Positions 10,063 to 16,605 of a stretch of 17,113 bases of DNA are shown one piece after another. The DNA is from an uncultured bacterium (GTDB lineage: Bacteria > Actinomycetota > Coriobacteriia > Coriobacteriales > Coriobacteriaceae). Location: assembly GCA_905215065.1 (NCBI GenBank), contig CAJMOF010000026.1, positions 1-17,113 on the forward strand. Reading direction: 5' to 3'. The notes below the pieces were generated by a model. It worked only from the letters and a program-made list of their open reading frames with translations. It was not told the DNA's origin and ran no database searches. Made by a program: the position numbers and the translations under genes. Position 1 is the stretch's first letter. Each line of letters starts with the position of its first letter.

Positions 10063-10071
10063 GACCGCGCG

Positions 10072-11319
10072 CTAGATCAGGTCCTCCGCATCATCGAAGG
10101 CGTCGGTGTCGTGGACACCGCAGAAACGGGAGCCGGGACGAGCCTGGTTGCGGCACTGGATGCCGTCCTCGGACACATACTCGCAGCGGCGGACATCCTC
10201 GTCCTCCTCGTCACCGATCAGGTCGGCGGCGGGCTCCTCGTGAACGGGAACGTTCTTGAGGATGTCGGCGGCAAGCGTCTCGGACTTGATGTCGATGTGC
10301 CAGCCGGTCAGGCGCGCAGCGAGGCGGGCGTTCTGGCCTTCCTTGCCGATGGCGAGGGACAGCTGGTCGTCGGGGACGATGACGCCGGCGTAGGCCTTCT
10401 CCTCGTCGATGAGGACGCGGGTGACCTTAGCGGGCGACAGGGCGTTGGCGACGTAGACGGCAGGATCGGCATCCCACAGGATGACGTCGACGCGCTCGCC
10501 ACGGAGCTCGCCCACGACAGCGCGAACACGGCTGCCCTTGGGGCCGACGCAGGCACCCACGGGATCCAGACGGTCGTCGAGCGAGTGGACGGCAACCTTG
10601 GAACGCTGGCCGGGCTCGCGGGCGATTGACTTGATCTGGACGGTGCCCTCATAGATCTCGGGCACCTCCTGCTCAAACAGACGACGCATGAGCTCGGGGT
10701 GGGTACGGGAGATGACAATCGGCGGACGGCTGTGCTCGCCACGAACCGGCTGCAGGTTGGAGTTGGGGTCGCGAACGTCGATGATCACGGCCTTGATGTG
10801 CTGATTGTGCAGGTAGCGCTCGCCCATCGGACGCTCGTTGCGCTCGTTCTCGTAACGACGCTGATCGAAGTGCGGCAGCTCGGCCTCGACGCCTTCGCGA
10901 ATCTTGACGATCGTGAAGTCGGGCGTGGACTGCAGCACGGTACCGCTGATGAGGTCACCGATGCGGCCGGAGAACTCCTCGTAGATCTGCTCGCGGGCGG
11001 AGTTACGCACGATGGCGTTGATCTCGGCCTTGGCGTGCTGGGCAGCGATGCGGCTCGTGTTCTTGGGGGTGACGTCGATCTCCTCGAACTCGGTGAAGTT
11101 GCCCTCCTCGTCCATGGAATCGTCGATCGGCTCCAGGCGGTAGACGTAGATCTTGCCGGTGGTGCGGTCGATGGTCACCTTAGCGCCCCACTCAAGATGC
11201 AGGATCTCGGCATAGCTCTTGGCGAGCGACTGCTCCAGGCGGTCGATCAGGTAGAGCTGGTCGATGTGCTTCTCCTGGCAAAGCTCCATCAGGGCGGACA
11301 TCATGTCGGATGCTGCCAT
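10072..11319 (-). CDS. nusA: Transcription termination/antitermination factor NusA with Cys3His tail
   Basis: RNA polymerase-associated factor modulating pausing, intrinsic termination and antitermination. In order: N-terminal polymerase-binding domain (about 1-115), S1 domain (about 120-205), KH1 with GPKG (259-262) and KH2 with GKEG (325-328). An acidic linker (EEDED, about 371-375) follows. The last 37 residues hold C379-x9-C389-x10-C400-x2-H403, a zinc-ribbon-like module not part of standard NusA, then an acidic end. At 415 aa it is longer than the ~350 aa of many Gram-positive NusA proteins by about this tail. The ATG has an AAGGA site 7 nt upstream and is separated from the rimP stop by a single base. 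The S1-KH-KH part is certain; the metal-binding role of the tail is inferred. Confidence 0.96.
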   Translation of the reverse strand: MAASDMMSALMELCQEKHIDQLYLIDRLEQSLAKSYAEILHLEWGAKVTIDRTTGKIYVYRLEPIDDSMDEEGNFTEFEEIDVTPKNTSRIAAQHAKAEINAIVRNSAREQIYEEFSGRIGDLISGTVLQSTPDFTIVKIREGVEAELPHFDQRRYENERNERPMGERYLHNQHIKAVIIDVRDPNSNLQPVRGEHSRPPIVISRTHPELMRRLFEQEVPEIYEGTVQIKSIAREPGQRSKVAVHSLDDRLDPVGACVGPKGSRVRAVVGELRGERVDVILWDADPAVYVANALSPAKVTRVLIDEEKAYAGVIVPDDQLSLAIGKEGQNARLAARLTGWHIDIKSETLAADILKNVPVHEEPAADLIGDEEDEDVRRCEYVSEDGIQCRNQARPGSRFCGVHDTDAFDDAEDLI

Positions 11320-11320
11320 C

Positions 11321-11815
11321 TTACTTTCCTTCCTTCGCGGGCTTGAAGTCGTAGGTGGGCTTCAACTTGCACTTTTTAACATCAGAGAAATCGAGGGTGA
11401 CGGAATCGCCGTCCTCGAGCTCGAGGGTAACGTCGGTCTCGGTCGCGGCGACAATCTTGCCGGTGTACTTGCGACGGCCCTCGGTGGCGGTGGAGGTGAG
11501 CTCACAGTCCTCGCCCACAAAGCGGGCAAAGTCGCGCGGACGGCGCAGGGGGCGTGCCATGCCCGGGCTCGACACCTCGAGCGTATAGCTCGAAGAGATG
11601 GGGTCGAGCTCCTCAATCACGTCGCCGACCCACTTGGTATTGGCCGTGACGTCGTTGAGCGACAGGCTCTGACCCTCGGCACCCTCGATACGTACGCGCA
11701 CGCAGGGGGCCTTGGTGGCGCCCACGAGCTCAACGTCGACGATGTCGACATCGTGCTGGGGAGCGACGGCCTCGAGCGCGTCGATGATCGCCTGCTCGGT
11801 CTTGGTCTTGACCAT
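11321..11815 (-). CDS. rimP: Ribosome maturation factor RimP
   Basis: Needed for assembly of the 30S subunit. The family signature YTLEVSSPGMARPL spans residues 77-90 of the 164-aa product, followed by the C-terminal Sm-like beta-barrel domain. The frame is open further upstream (to 12007), but the ATG at 11815 is chosen because it has a near-perfect GGAGGTG ribosome binding site five bases upstream. The longer frame would also run through the leader terminator and promoter. It is the first gene of the operon, with nusA one base downstream; rimP-nusA order is near universal. Confidence 0.95.
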   Translation of the reverse strand: MVKTKTEQAIIDALEAVAPQHDVDIVDVELVGATKAPCVRVRIEGAEGQSLSLNDVTANTKWVGDVIEELDPISSSYTLEVSSPGMARPLRRPRDFARFVGEDCELTSTATEGRRKYTGKIVAATETDVTLELEDGDSVTLDFSDVKKCKLKPTYDFKPAKEGK

Positions 11816-11835
11816 TGCGGCACCTCCATCCATAC

Positions 11836-11868
11836 AAAAAAGAAGCGGGGCCGAAACCCCACTTCTTT
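11836..11868 (-). terminator. Intrinsic terminator in the rimP-nusA-infB leader (putative attenuator)
   Basis: On the minus strand a 12-bp stem (arms 11857-11868 and 11839-11850) with a 6-nt loop is followed by six T (11841-11836). The single non-Watson-Crick position is G-U in minus-strand RNA but C-A in plus-strand RNA, so the structure is built for minus transcription. It lies between the predicted promoter (11894-11922) and the rimP ribosome binding site, about 20 nt before the ATG, so it would abort operon transcription unless read through. leuS has its own hairpin at 12010-12047, so this is unlikely to be merely the leuS terminator. Confidence 0.75.
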
Positions 11869-11871
11869 CAA

Positions 11872-11883
11872 TTACAACTTCAT
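11872..11883 (-). other. Possible three-codon leader minigene (Met-Lys-Leu-stop)
   Basis: ATG AAG TTG TAA lies between the predicted rimP promoter and the leader terminator. With the likely start of transcription near 11887, the AUG would be only about four nucleotides from the 5' end, so it would be read as an almost leaderless message. The stop codon is three bases from the base of the terminator stem, so a ribosome there would cover its 5' arm. There is no Shine-Dalgarno site, and a tetramer-scale ORF can occur by chance. Confidence 0.25.
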
Positions 11884-11893
11884 TTGCAAGCAA

Positions 11894-11922
11894 ACTATAC
11901 CAATAGCTGCGAAAACGTGCAA
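11894..11922 (-). promoter_or_regulatory. Promoter of the rimP-nusA-infB-...-rpoD operon
   Basis: Minus strand: -35-like TTGCAC (11917-11922), exactly 17-bp spacer, -10 TATAGT (11894-11899, 5 of 6 consensus bases). Predicted transcription start is near 11887. It is the only good promoter in the leuS-rimP gap and precedes the leader terminator. The -35 matches only its TTG half, so strength is uncertain. Confidence 0.65.
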
Positions 11923-12009
11923 GCACAGTACGAATCTGCAGGTCAGCGTGCGCACAGCTTCTCCACAAGAATAGGACAATTGACCGCAAGCACTTGGTCG
12001 GGTACACGC

Positions 12010-12047
12010 AAGACGAGGGGCGACCCAGCCGGATCGTCCCTCGTCTT
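12010..12047. terminator. Hairpin downstream of leuS (probable terminator)
   Basis: A 14-bp stem (12010-12023 with 12034-12047, one G-T pair) with a 10-nt loop lies 26 nt past the leuS stop. The minus-strand 3' side is CTTGCGTG, a poor U tract; the plus-strand side ends CTTTAAT. It most likely ends leuS transcription, but efficiency is uncertain and a bidirectional role is possible. Confidence 0.55.
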
Positions 12048-12060
12048 TAATGTGTCAGCT

Positions 12061-12075
12061 AAGCGCGCAGCGCTT
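12061..12075. repeat. Short hairpin overlapping the leuS stop codon
   Basis: AAGCGC and GCGCTT flank a GCA loop, forming a 6-bp stem whose last bases are part of the leuS TAA (12074-12076). It may contribute to 3'-end stability together with the larger hairpin at 12010-12047; alone it carries little weight. Confidence 0.35.
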
Positions 12076-14650
12076 ACTTGACCACCAGGTTGACCAGCTT
12101 GCCGGGCACGCAGATGGCCTTGACGACCGTCTTGCCCTCAAGCCACTTGGCAACGGCGGCCTCGGCGGCAGCCTGCATCTCCTCGTTGGAGGCGTCACGG
12201 GCGACGTCGATGCGGCCACGGACCTTGCCGAGCACCTGTACGACAATCTGCACCGTGTCCTCGATGGACTCGGCCAGGTCAAACTCGGGCCAGGCGGCGG
12301 TATAGGCGTTGCCCTCGCAGCCGAGCGCCTCATGCCACAGCTCATCGGCCCAGAACGGGCAGATGGGGGCAAGGACGCTCACGATATCCTTGGCCACGCC
12401 GTAACACAGGGCCTTGTCACGGGAAGCGCCCTCAGTAGCGTTGAGGTAGGCGCTCGCGGCATTGACGAGTTCCATGACGGCCGAGATCGCGGTGTTGAAC
12501 TGGCCGCGGTCAAAGTCCTCGGTGCACTTGGCAATGGTGCGGTGACGCTCGCGATAGAGCTTCATCGCGGCCTCGTCGAGCGCGGACTTGTCAAAGGCCA
12601 CGTTGGCGTCACCGGACTGGACGAGCTGCCACACGATACGCCAGGCGCGCTTAATGAAGCGGTTGGCGCCCTCGACGGCCTTGGGATCCCAGTCGAAGTC
12701 CTTCTCGGGCGGGGCGATAAACAGGATCGCCAGACGCATGGTGTCGGCACCGTAGGGTTCAATGACCGAGCTCGGGGGCACGACGTTGCCCTTGGACTTG
12801 GACATGGTGTCGCCGTTCTCGTCCTTGACCATGCCCTGGCACAGCAGGTTGGTGAAGGGCTCGTCAACGCTCAGCAGGCCCAGATCGCGCAGCGCCTTGG
12901 TAAAGAAGCGGCTGTAGAGCAGGTGCAAAATGGCGTGCTCGATGCCGCCGATGTAGTTATCGACGGGCATCCAACGGTCGGCAGCCTCACGGGAGAAGGG
13001 CAGCTCGGTGTTGTGCGGGTCGGTATAGCGCAGGTAATACCAACTGGAGCAGGTAAAGGTGTCCATGGTATCGGTCTCACGCTTGGCCGGGCGACCGCAG
13101 ACCGGGCAGGTGGTCTCGTAGAACTCCTTGCACTCGGCGAGGGTCTCGCCGGCACCCAGGTCCAGGTTCTCGGGCAGCGTCACCGGCAGCTGGTCCTCGG
13201 GCACGGGCACGATGCCGCAGTGCTCGCAGTGGATGGCCGGGATGGGGTTGCCCCAATAACGCTGACGGCTGATGAGCCAGTCGCGCAGACGGAACTCGAC
13301 CTTGCGACGGCCGCAGCCCATGGCCTCGAGGTCGGCCACGATGGCAGCCTCGCCCTCAGAGTGCTTGCCGCCGCGCATGCCGGTGTACTTGCCCGACTGG
13401 ACCAGCGTGCCCTCGGCAGCGTGGGCGCAATCCCAGTCGACGGTCTCGGCATGGAAGGTGTCGATGGTCTCGCCGCTAGCCTCGACGGCAGCGCGATCCT
13501 CATCGTCCAGGATGATCGGCACGATCGGCAGGTCGTACTTGCGGGCGAACTCAAAGTCGCGCTGGTCGCCGCAGGGAACGGCCATGACGGCACCGGTGCC
13601 GTAGTCGGCAACGACATAGTCGGCAACCCACACGGGGATCTTCTCGCCGTTGACGGGGTTTACCACGTAGCGGCCCGTAAAGGCGCCGTGCTTCTCGAGG
13701 GTACCCTGGGCGCGCTCGACGGCAGAGATATGCTTGGAGTCCTCGACGATCTTGGTGACGGCCTCCTCGTACTGAGTGCCCTCGACGAGCTCGTGCAGGC
13801 GCGCGTACTCGGGAGACAGGACAAAGAAGGAAACGCCAAAGAGCGTGTCGGCGCGCGTGGTGAAGACGGTGATCTTACCCTCGTCGCCCTCGATGGGCTC
13901 GCCATCGGCGTCGCACAGGGTAAAGTCAACCTCGGCGCCCTCGGAGCGGCCGATCCAGTTGGCCTGCATCTGCTTGACGCGCTCGGGCCAGCCGGGGAGC
14001 TTCTCCAGGTCATCGAGCAGCTCCTGGGAGTAGTCGGTGATCTTGTAGTACCACTGCTCGAGGTCACGCTTCTCGGGCTCGGTGCCGCAACGCCAGCACT
14101 TGCCCTCGGTTACCTGCTCGTTGGCCAAAACGGTCTTGCAGGTGGGGCACCAGTTGACCGGGTTCTTCTTGCGGTAGACCAGACCCTTTTCCCACATCTT
14201 TTCAAAGATCCACTGACCCCAGCGATAGTAGTCGGGGCTACAGGTCTTAACGGTACGATCCAGATCGTAGGAGAAGCCCATGCGCCTCATCGTGGCGAGC
14301 GCCTGGTCCATGTTCTTATACGTCCATGCGGCAGCCTGTGTGTTGTGCTTGATGGCGGCATTCTCGGCGGGCAGACCAAAGGCATCGAAGCCGATGGGGT
14401 GCAGCACGTCGTAGCCGCGCATGCGGGCCTGACGGGCCATGGCATCGCCGATGGTGTAGTTGCGCGCGTGGCCCATGTGCAGGTCGCCCGACGGATACGG
14501 GAACATCTCGAGCACATACTTCTTGGGCTTGCTGTCGTCGGTGTCGACGGCAAAGAGGTTGGAGTCCTCCCAGGCCTTCATCCACCGGGACTCAATGGCC
14601 TGCGCGTCGTAGACAGGGATCTCGTCCTTATGATCTGTGCAATCGCACAT
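12074..14650 (-). CDS. leuS: Leucyl-tRNA synthetase
   Basis: Class I synthetase charging tRNA-Leu. The 858-aa protein has the HIGH motif as HMGH (58-61) and KMSKS as TMSKS (615-619). Zinc-binding-type pairs are C168-x2-C171 and C185-x2-C188; other pairs are C475-x2-C478 and C515-x2-C518. The CP1 editing domain includes TVFTTRADTLFG (261-272) and GTGAVMAVPCGDQRDFEFA (351-369). In the latter, the usual His before Asp in (G/A)HDQRD is Gly, while the catalytically important Asp is kept. Length is typical of bacterial LeuRS. The ATG has an AAAGGAG site six bases upstream. It is a single-gene unit with a structured ~150-nt leader and a downstream hairpin. Confidence 0.98.
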   Translation of the reverse strand: MCDCTDHKDEIPVYDAQAIESRWMKAWEDSNLFAVDTDDSKPKKYVLEMFPYPSGDLHMGHARNYTIGDAMARQARMRGYDVLHPIGFDAFGLPAENAAIKHNTQAAAWTYKNMDQALATMRRMGFSYDLDRTVKTCSPDYYRWGQWIFEKMWEKGLVYRKKNPVNWCPTCKTVLANEQVTEGKCWRCGTEPEKRDLEQWYYKITDYSQELLDDLEKLPGWPERVKQMQANWIGRSEGAEVDFTLCDADGEPIEGDEGKITVFTTRADTLFGVSFFVLSPEYARLHELVEGTQYEEAVTKIVEDSKHISAVERAQGTLEKHGAFTGRYVVNPVNGEKIPVWVADYVVADYGTGAVMAVPCGDQRDFEFARKYDLPIVPIILDDEDRAAVEASGETIDTFHAETVDWDCAHAAEGTLVQSGKYTGMRGGKHSEGEAAIVADLEAMGCGRRKVEFRLRDWLISRQRYWGNPIPAIHCEHCGIVPVPEDQLPVTLPENLDLGAGETLAECKEFYETTCPVCGRPAKRETDTMDTFTCSSWYYLRYTDPHNTELPFSREAADRWMPVDNYIGGIEHAILHLLYSRFFTKALRDLGLLSVDEPFTNLLCQGMVKDENGDTMSKSKGNVVPPSSVIEPYGADTMRLAILFIAPPEKDFDWDPKAVEGANRFIKRAWRIVWQLVQSGDANVAFDKSALDEAAMKLYRERHRTIAKCTEDFDRGQFNTAISAVMELVNAASAYLNATEGASRDKALCYGVAKDIVSVLAPICPFWADELWHEALGCEGNAYTAAWPEFDLAESIEDTVQIVVQVLGKVRGRIDVARDASNEEMQAAAEAAVAKWLEGKTVVKAICVPGKLVNLVVK

Positions 14651-14660
14651 ATCAGCTCCT

Positions 14661-14801
14661 TTAATCTTAGCTGGGGTCGGTCGGCTTAGCTTTATTCGCT
14701 ACTGCGGACAGTCCTGCGCAAGACGAAGAGCACATTAAGTGCTCTTCTTTGCGTGCGGAACTTGTAGCGAACAAAGCTAAGCCGACCGACCCTAAGGTTA
14801 A
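14661..14801. repeat. 141-bp near-palindrome forming the leuS 5' leader
   Basis: The base stem pairs 14661-14670 with 14792-14801 (10 bp, one G-T). After a 4-nt bulge (14671-14674), arms 14675-14702 and 14764-14791 pair over 28 bp with one A/G difference. After an asymmetric internal region, an inner hairpin pairs GAAGAGCAC with GTGCTCTTC (5-nt loop), extended by CGCAA/TTGCG across a small bulge. The leuS Shine-Dalgarno (14656-14662) abuts the stem base and the predicted leuS promoter lies just beyond the other end, so the element would make up almost the whole leader RNA. No T-box core sequence was found. It could be a leader-RNA regulator, a 5' stabiliser or a MITE-like insertion. Confidence 0.7.
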
Positions 14802-14809
14802 CTTGACTG

Positions 14810-14818
14810 ATGATAGCA
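14810..14818 (-). promoter_or_regulatory. Extended -10 promoter candidate for leuS
   Basis: Minus strand TGCTATCAT: an extended -10 TG one base before the hexamer TATCAT (5 of 6). No good -35 is seen at 16-18 bp, where the 3' arm of the guaB terminator hairpin lies. Predicted start of transcription is about 14803, so the mRNA would begin at the outer end of the 141-bp palindrome. Moderately supported. Confidence 0.45.
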
Positions 14819-14826
14819 AATACGAC

Positions 14827-14861
14827 AAGCGAGATGCCTGCGACTTGCGGGCATCTCGCTT
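14827..14861 (-). terminator. Hairpin terminator downstream of guaB
   Basis: A 12-bp perfect stem (14827-14838 with 14850-14861) with an 11-nt loop lies 50 nt after the guaB stop. The minus-strand tail CTTGTCGTATTTG is only moderately T-rich. Its position between guaB and the leuS promoter supports a role in separating the two units. Confidence 0.6.
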
Positions 14862-14910
14862 TATCTAAATAACGTGGCTGAGAATCAACCTTTGATATGC
14901 AGCTCTTACC

Positions 14911-16422
14911 TTATCGATAGGAAACGCTCTGCTGAGAGTCTTTCACGACTACGTCGTGGGCGCCGCCTTCGACGATCGAGGTCGAGCTCACCAGAGTCAG
15001 GCGCGCCTTTTCCTGGAGCTCGGGAATCGAGAGGGCACCGCAGTTGCACATCGTGGACTTAACCTTGTAGAGCGTGCTGCCCACGCCGTCCTTGAGGGAC
15101 CCGGCGTACGGGACGTAGGAGTCGACGCCCTCGACGAAGCTGAGCTTCGCGGCGCCGCCCAGGTCGTAGCGCTGCCAGTTGCGGGCACGCGCAGAACCCT
15201 CGCCCCAGTACTCCTTCATGTACTGGCCGTTGACGTTGACGCGCTCGGTCGGGCTCTCGTCAAAGCGGGCGAAGTAGCGGCCCAGCATCATAAAGTCGGC
15301 ACCCATGGCAAGGGCGAGCGTCATGTGGTAGTCGTAGACGATGCCGCCGTCGGAGCACACGGGCACGTAGACACCGGTCTCCTCGTAGTACTCGTCACGG
15401 GCGCGGCAGACGTCGATCAACGCGGTGGCCTGGCCACGACCGATACCCTTGGTCTCGCGGGTAATGCAGATGGAACCGCCGCCGATACCGACCTTGATGA
15501 AGTCGGCACCGCAGTCGGCCAGGAAGCGGAAGCCCTCGGCGTCGACGACGTTACCGGCACCGACCTTGACGTCCTCACCATAGTTGGCGCGAATCCACTC
15601 GATGGTGCGCTTCTGCCACTCGCTGAAGCCCTCGGAGGAGTCGATGCACAGAACGTCGGCACCGGCCTCGATGAGCAGAGGCACGCGCTCGGCATAGTCG
15701 CGGGTGTTGATACCGGCACCGACCATGTAGCGCTTGTCGTTATCGAGCAGCTCGTTAGGATTGGTCTTGTGGCTGTCGTAGTCCTTGCGGAAGACGATGC
15801 CCATAAGGTGATCGTTGTCGTCGACGATAGGCAGAGCGTTGAGCTTGTTGTCCCAGATGACGTCGTTGGCAACCTTGAGGCTGATGTTCTTGTCGCCCAC
15901 GATGAGCTGCTCACGCGGGGTCATGAACTCGGAGACCTTCGTCTGGTGGTCATCGCGACTGGGGCGATAGTCACGGCTGGTGACGATGCCCAGGAGCTTG
16001 CCCTTGGGAGTGCCGTCGTCGGTAACCGGCATGGTGGAGTGGCCGGTCTTCTCCTTGAGCTCAATGACCTGCTCCATGGTCATGTCGGGGGTCAGCGTGG
16101 AATCGGACTGAACGAAGCCGGCCTTGTGATCCTTGACGGCCTTGACCATAGCGGCCTCGGACTCGGCGCTCTGGGAACCGTAAATGAAGGACAGGCCACC
16201 CTCGGTAGCGAGCGCGACACCCATGTCGACGCCCGAGACGGACTGCATGATAGCGGAAACCATGGGGATGTTCAGGGTGATTGCCGGCTTCTCACCGCGC
16301 TTAAAGCGGGTCAGCGGCGTCTTAAGAGAGACGTTGTTGGGGATGCACTGCGAGGACGAGTAACCAGGGACCAGCAGATACTCCGAAAACGTGTGGGACT
16401 CACCGGGAAAGAACGTAGCCAT
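14911..16422 (-). CDS. guaB: IMP dehydrogenase (Tritrichomonas foetus-like type)
   Basis: Oxidises IMP to XMP with NAD+, the committed step of GTP synthesis. The 503-aa protein is a TIM barrel interrupted by a CBS pair (about 100-220). The active-site loop is GGGSICITRETKGIGRGQ with catalytic C319, rather than the common GPGSICTTR. The flap carries ARNWQRYDLGG (R418, Y419). From memory, length, loop, flap and the positions K310, C319, R418, Y419 and E431 coincide with the T. foetus enzyme, a divergent class thought to be of bacterial affinity. The ATG has an AAAGGAG site four bases upstream. It is monocistronic, with a ~73-nt leader, its own promoter and a downstream hairpin, and divergent from the ModE-like gene. 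guaA is not in the window. Confidence 0.96.
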   Translation of the reverse strand: MATFFPGESHTFSEYLLVPGYSSSQCIPNNVSLKTPLTRFKRGEKPAITLNIPMVSAIMQSVSGVDMGVALATEGGLSFIYGSQSAESEAAMVKAVKDHKAGFVQSDSTLTPDMTMEQVIELKEKTGHSTMPVTDDGTPKGKLLGIVTSRDYRPSRDDHQTKVSEFMTPREQLIVGDKNISLKVANDVIWDNKLNALPIVDDNDHLMGIVFRKDYDSHKTNPNELLDNDKRYMVGAGINTRDYAERVPLLIEAGADVLCIDSSEGFSEWQKRTIEWIRANYGEDVKVGAGNVVDAEGFRFLADCGADFIKVGIGGGSICITRETKGIGRGQATALIDVCRARDEYYEETGVYVPVCSDGGIVYDYHMTLALAMGADFMMLGRYFARFDESPTERVNVNGQYMKEYWGEGSARARNWQRYDLGGAAKLSFVEGVDSYVPYAGSLKDGVGSTLYKVKSTMCNCGALSIPELQEKARLTLVSSTSIVEGGAHDVVVKDSQQSVSYR

Positions 16423-16440
16423 GTTTCTCCTTTTTCCATG

Positions 16441-16500
16441 CGACCGGTCGGCTGCAGGCCTCGTAGGACCCAGCCCAACCTTGGGCGCCCAATACTGGGG
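16441..16500 (-). other. guaB leader with competing short palindromes
   Basis: The ~73-nt guaB leader holds the 10-bp palindrome CGACCGGTCG (16441-16450) close to the ribosome binding site. Upstream of it are two overlapping self-complementary segments, TTGGGCGCCCAA and GCCCAACCTTGGGC (16473-16492), that share bases and cannot both form in one RNA. No known purine riboswitch core was recognised. A regulatory function is only a possibility. Confidence 0.3.
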
Positions 16501-16501
16501 A

Positions 16502-16530
16502 AGTATCTTAACGCACTTTGACTGCTACAA
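16502..16530 (-). promoter_or_regulatory. guaB promoter
   Basis: Minus strand: -35 TTGTAG (16525-16530), 17-bp spacer, -10 GATACT (16502-16507), each matching 4 of 6 consensus bases. An alternative -10 (TAAGAT) overlaps. The start would be near 16495. The -35 hexamer coincides with the -10 of the plus-strand promoter, so the two probably compete. Confidence 0.5.
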
Positions 16531-16531
16531 T
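16523..16531 (+). promoter_or_regulatory. Extended -10 promoter of the ModE-like regulator gene
   Basis: TGCTACAAT: an extended -10 TG-n followed by TACAAT (5 of 6). No good -35 is present at normal spacing, as expected for extended -10 promoters. It would start transcription near 16538, about 70 nt before the regulator gene. Confidence 0.5.
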
Positions 16532-16605
16532 GCATGATTTAGAAGAGCACACGAGGGCTTGACGCAGGCTTTGCGTTTGCCCAGCAAACACTTTAGCGGG
16601 GAGAC

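Noticed and set aside
11816..12007. N-terminal extension of rimP to the upstream in-frame ATG
   Set aside because: It would translate through the promoter and leader terminator, has no family similarity, and the ATG at 11815 has an excellent GGAGGTG site.
12050..14689. An 879-codon open frame on the plus strand opposite leuS
   Set aside because: Antisense shadow of an unambiguous leucyl-tRNA synthetase; no ribosome binding site and no family motifs.
14651..14830. T-box riboswitch in the leuS leader
   Set aside because: No AGGGTGGNACCGCG-type antiterminator sequence and no specifier-loop layout; the leader is a single long palindrome.
16423..16500. Purine or PRPP/ppGpp riboswitch before guaB
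   Set aside because: The leader is only about 73 nt and lacks the conserved cores of the classes I know.
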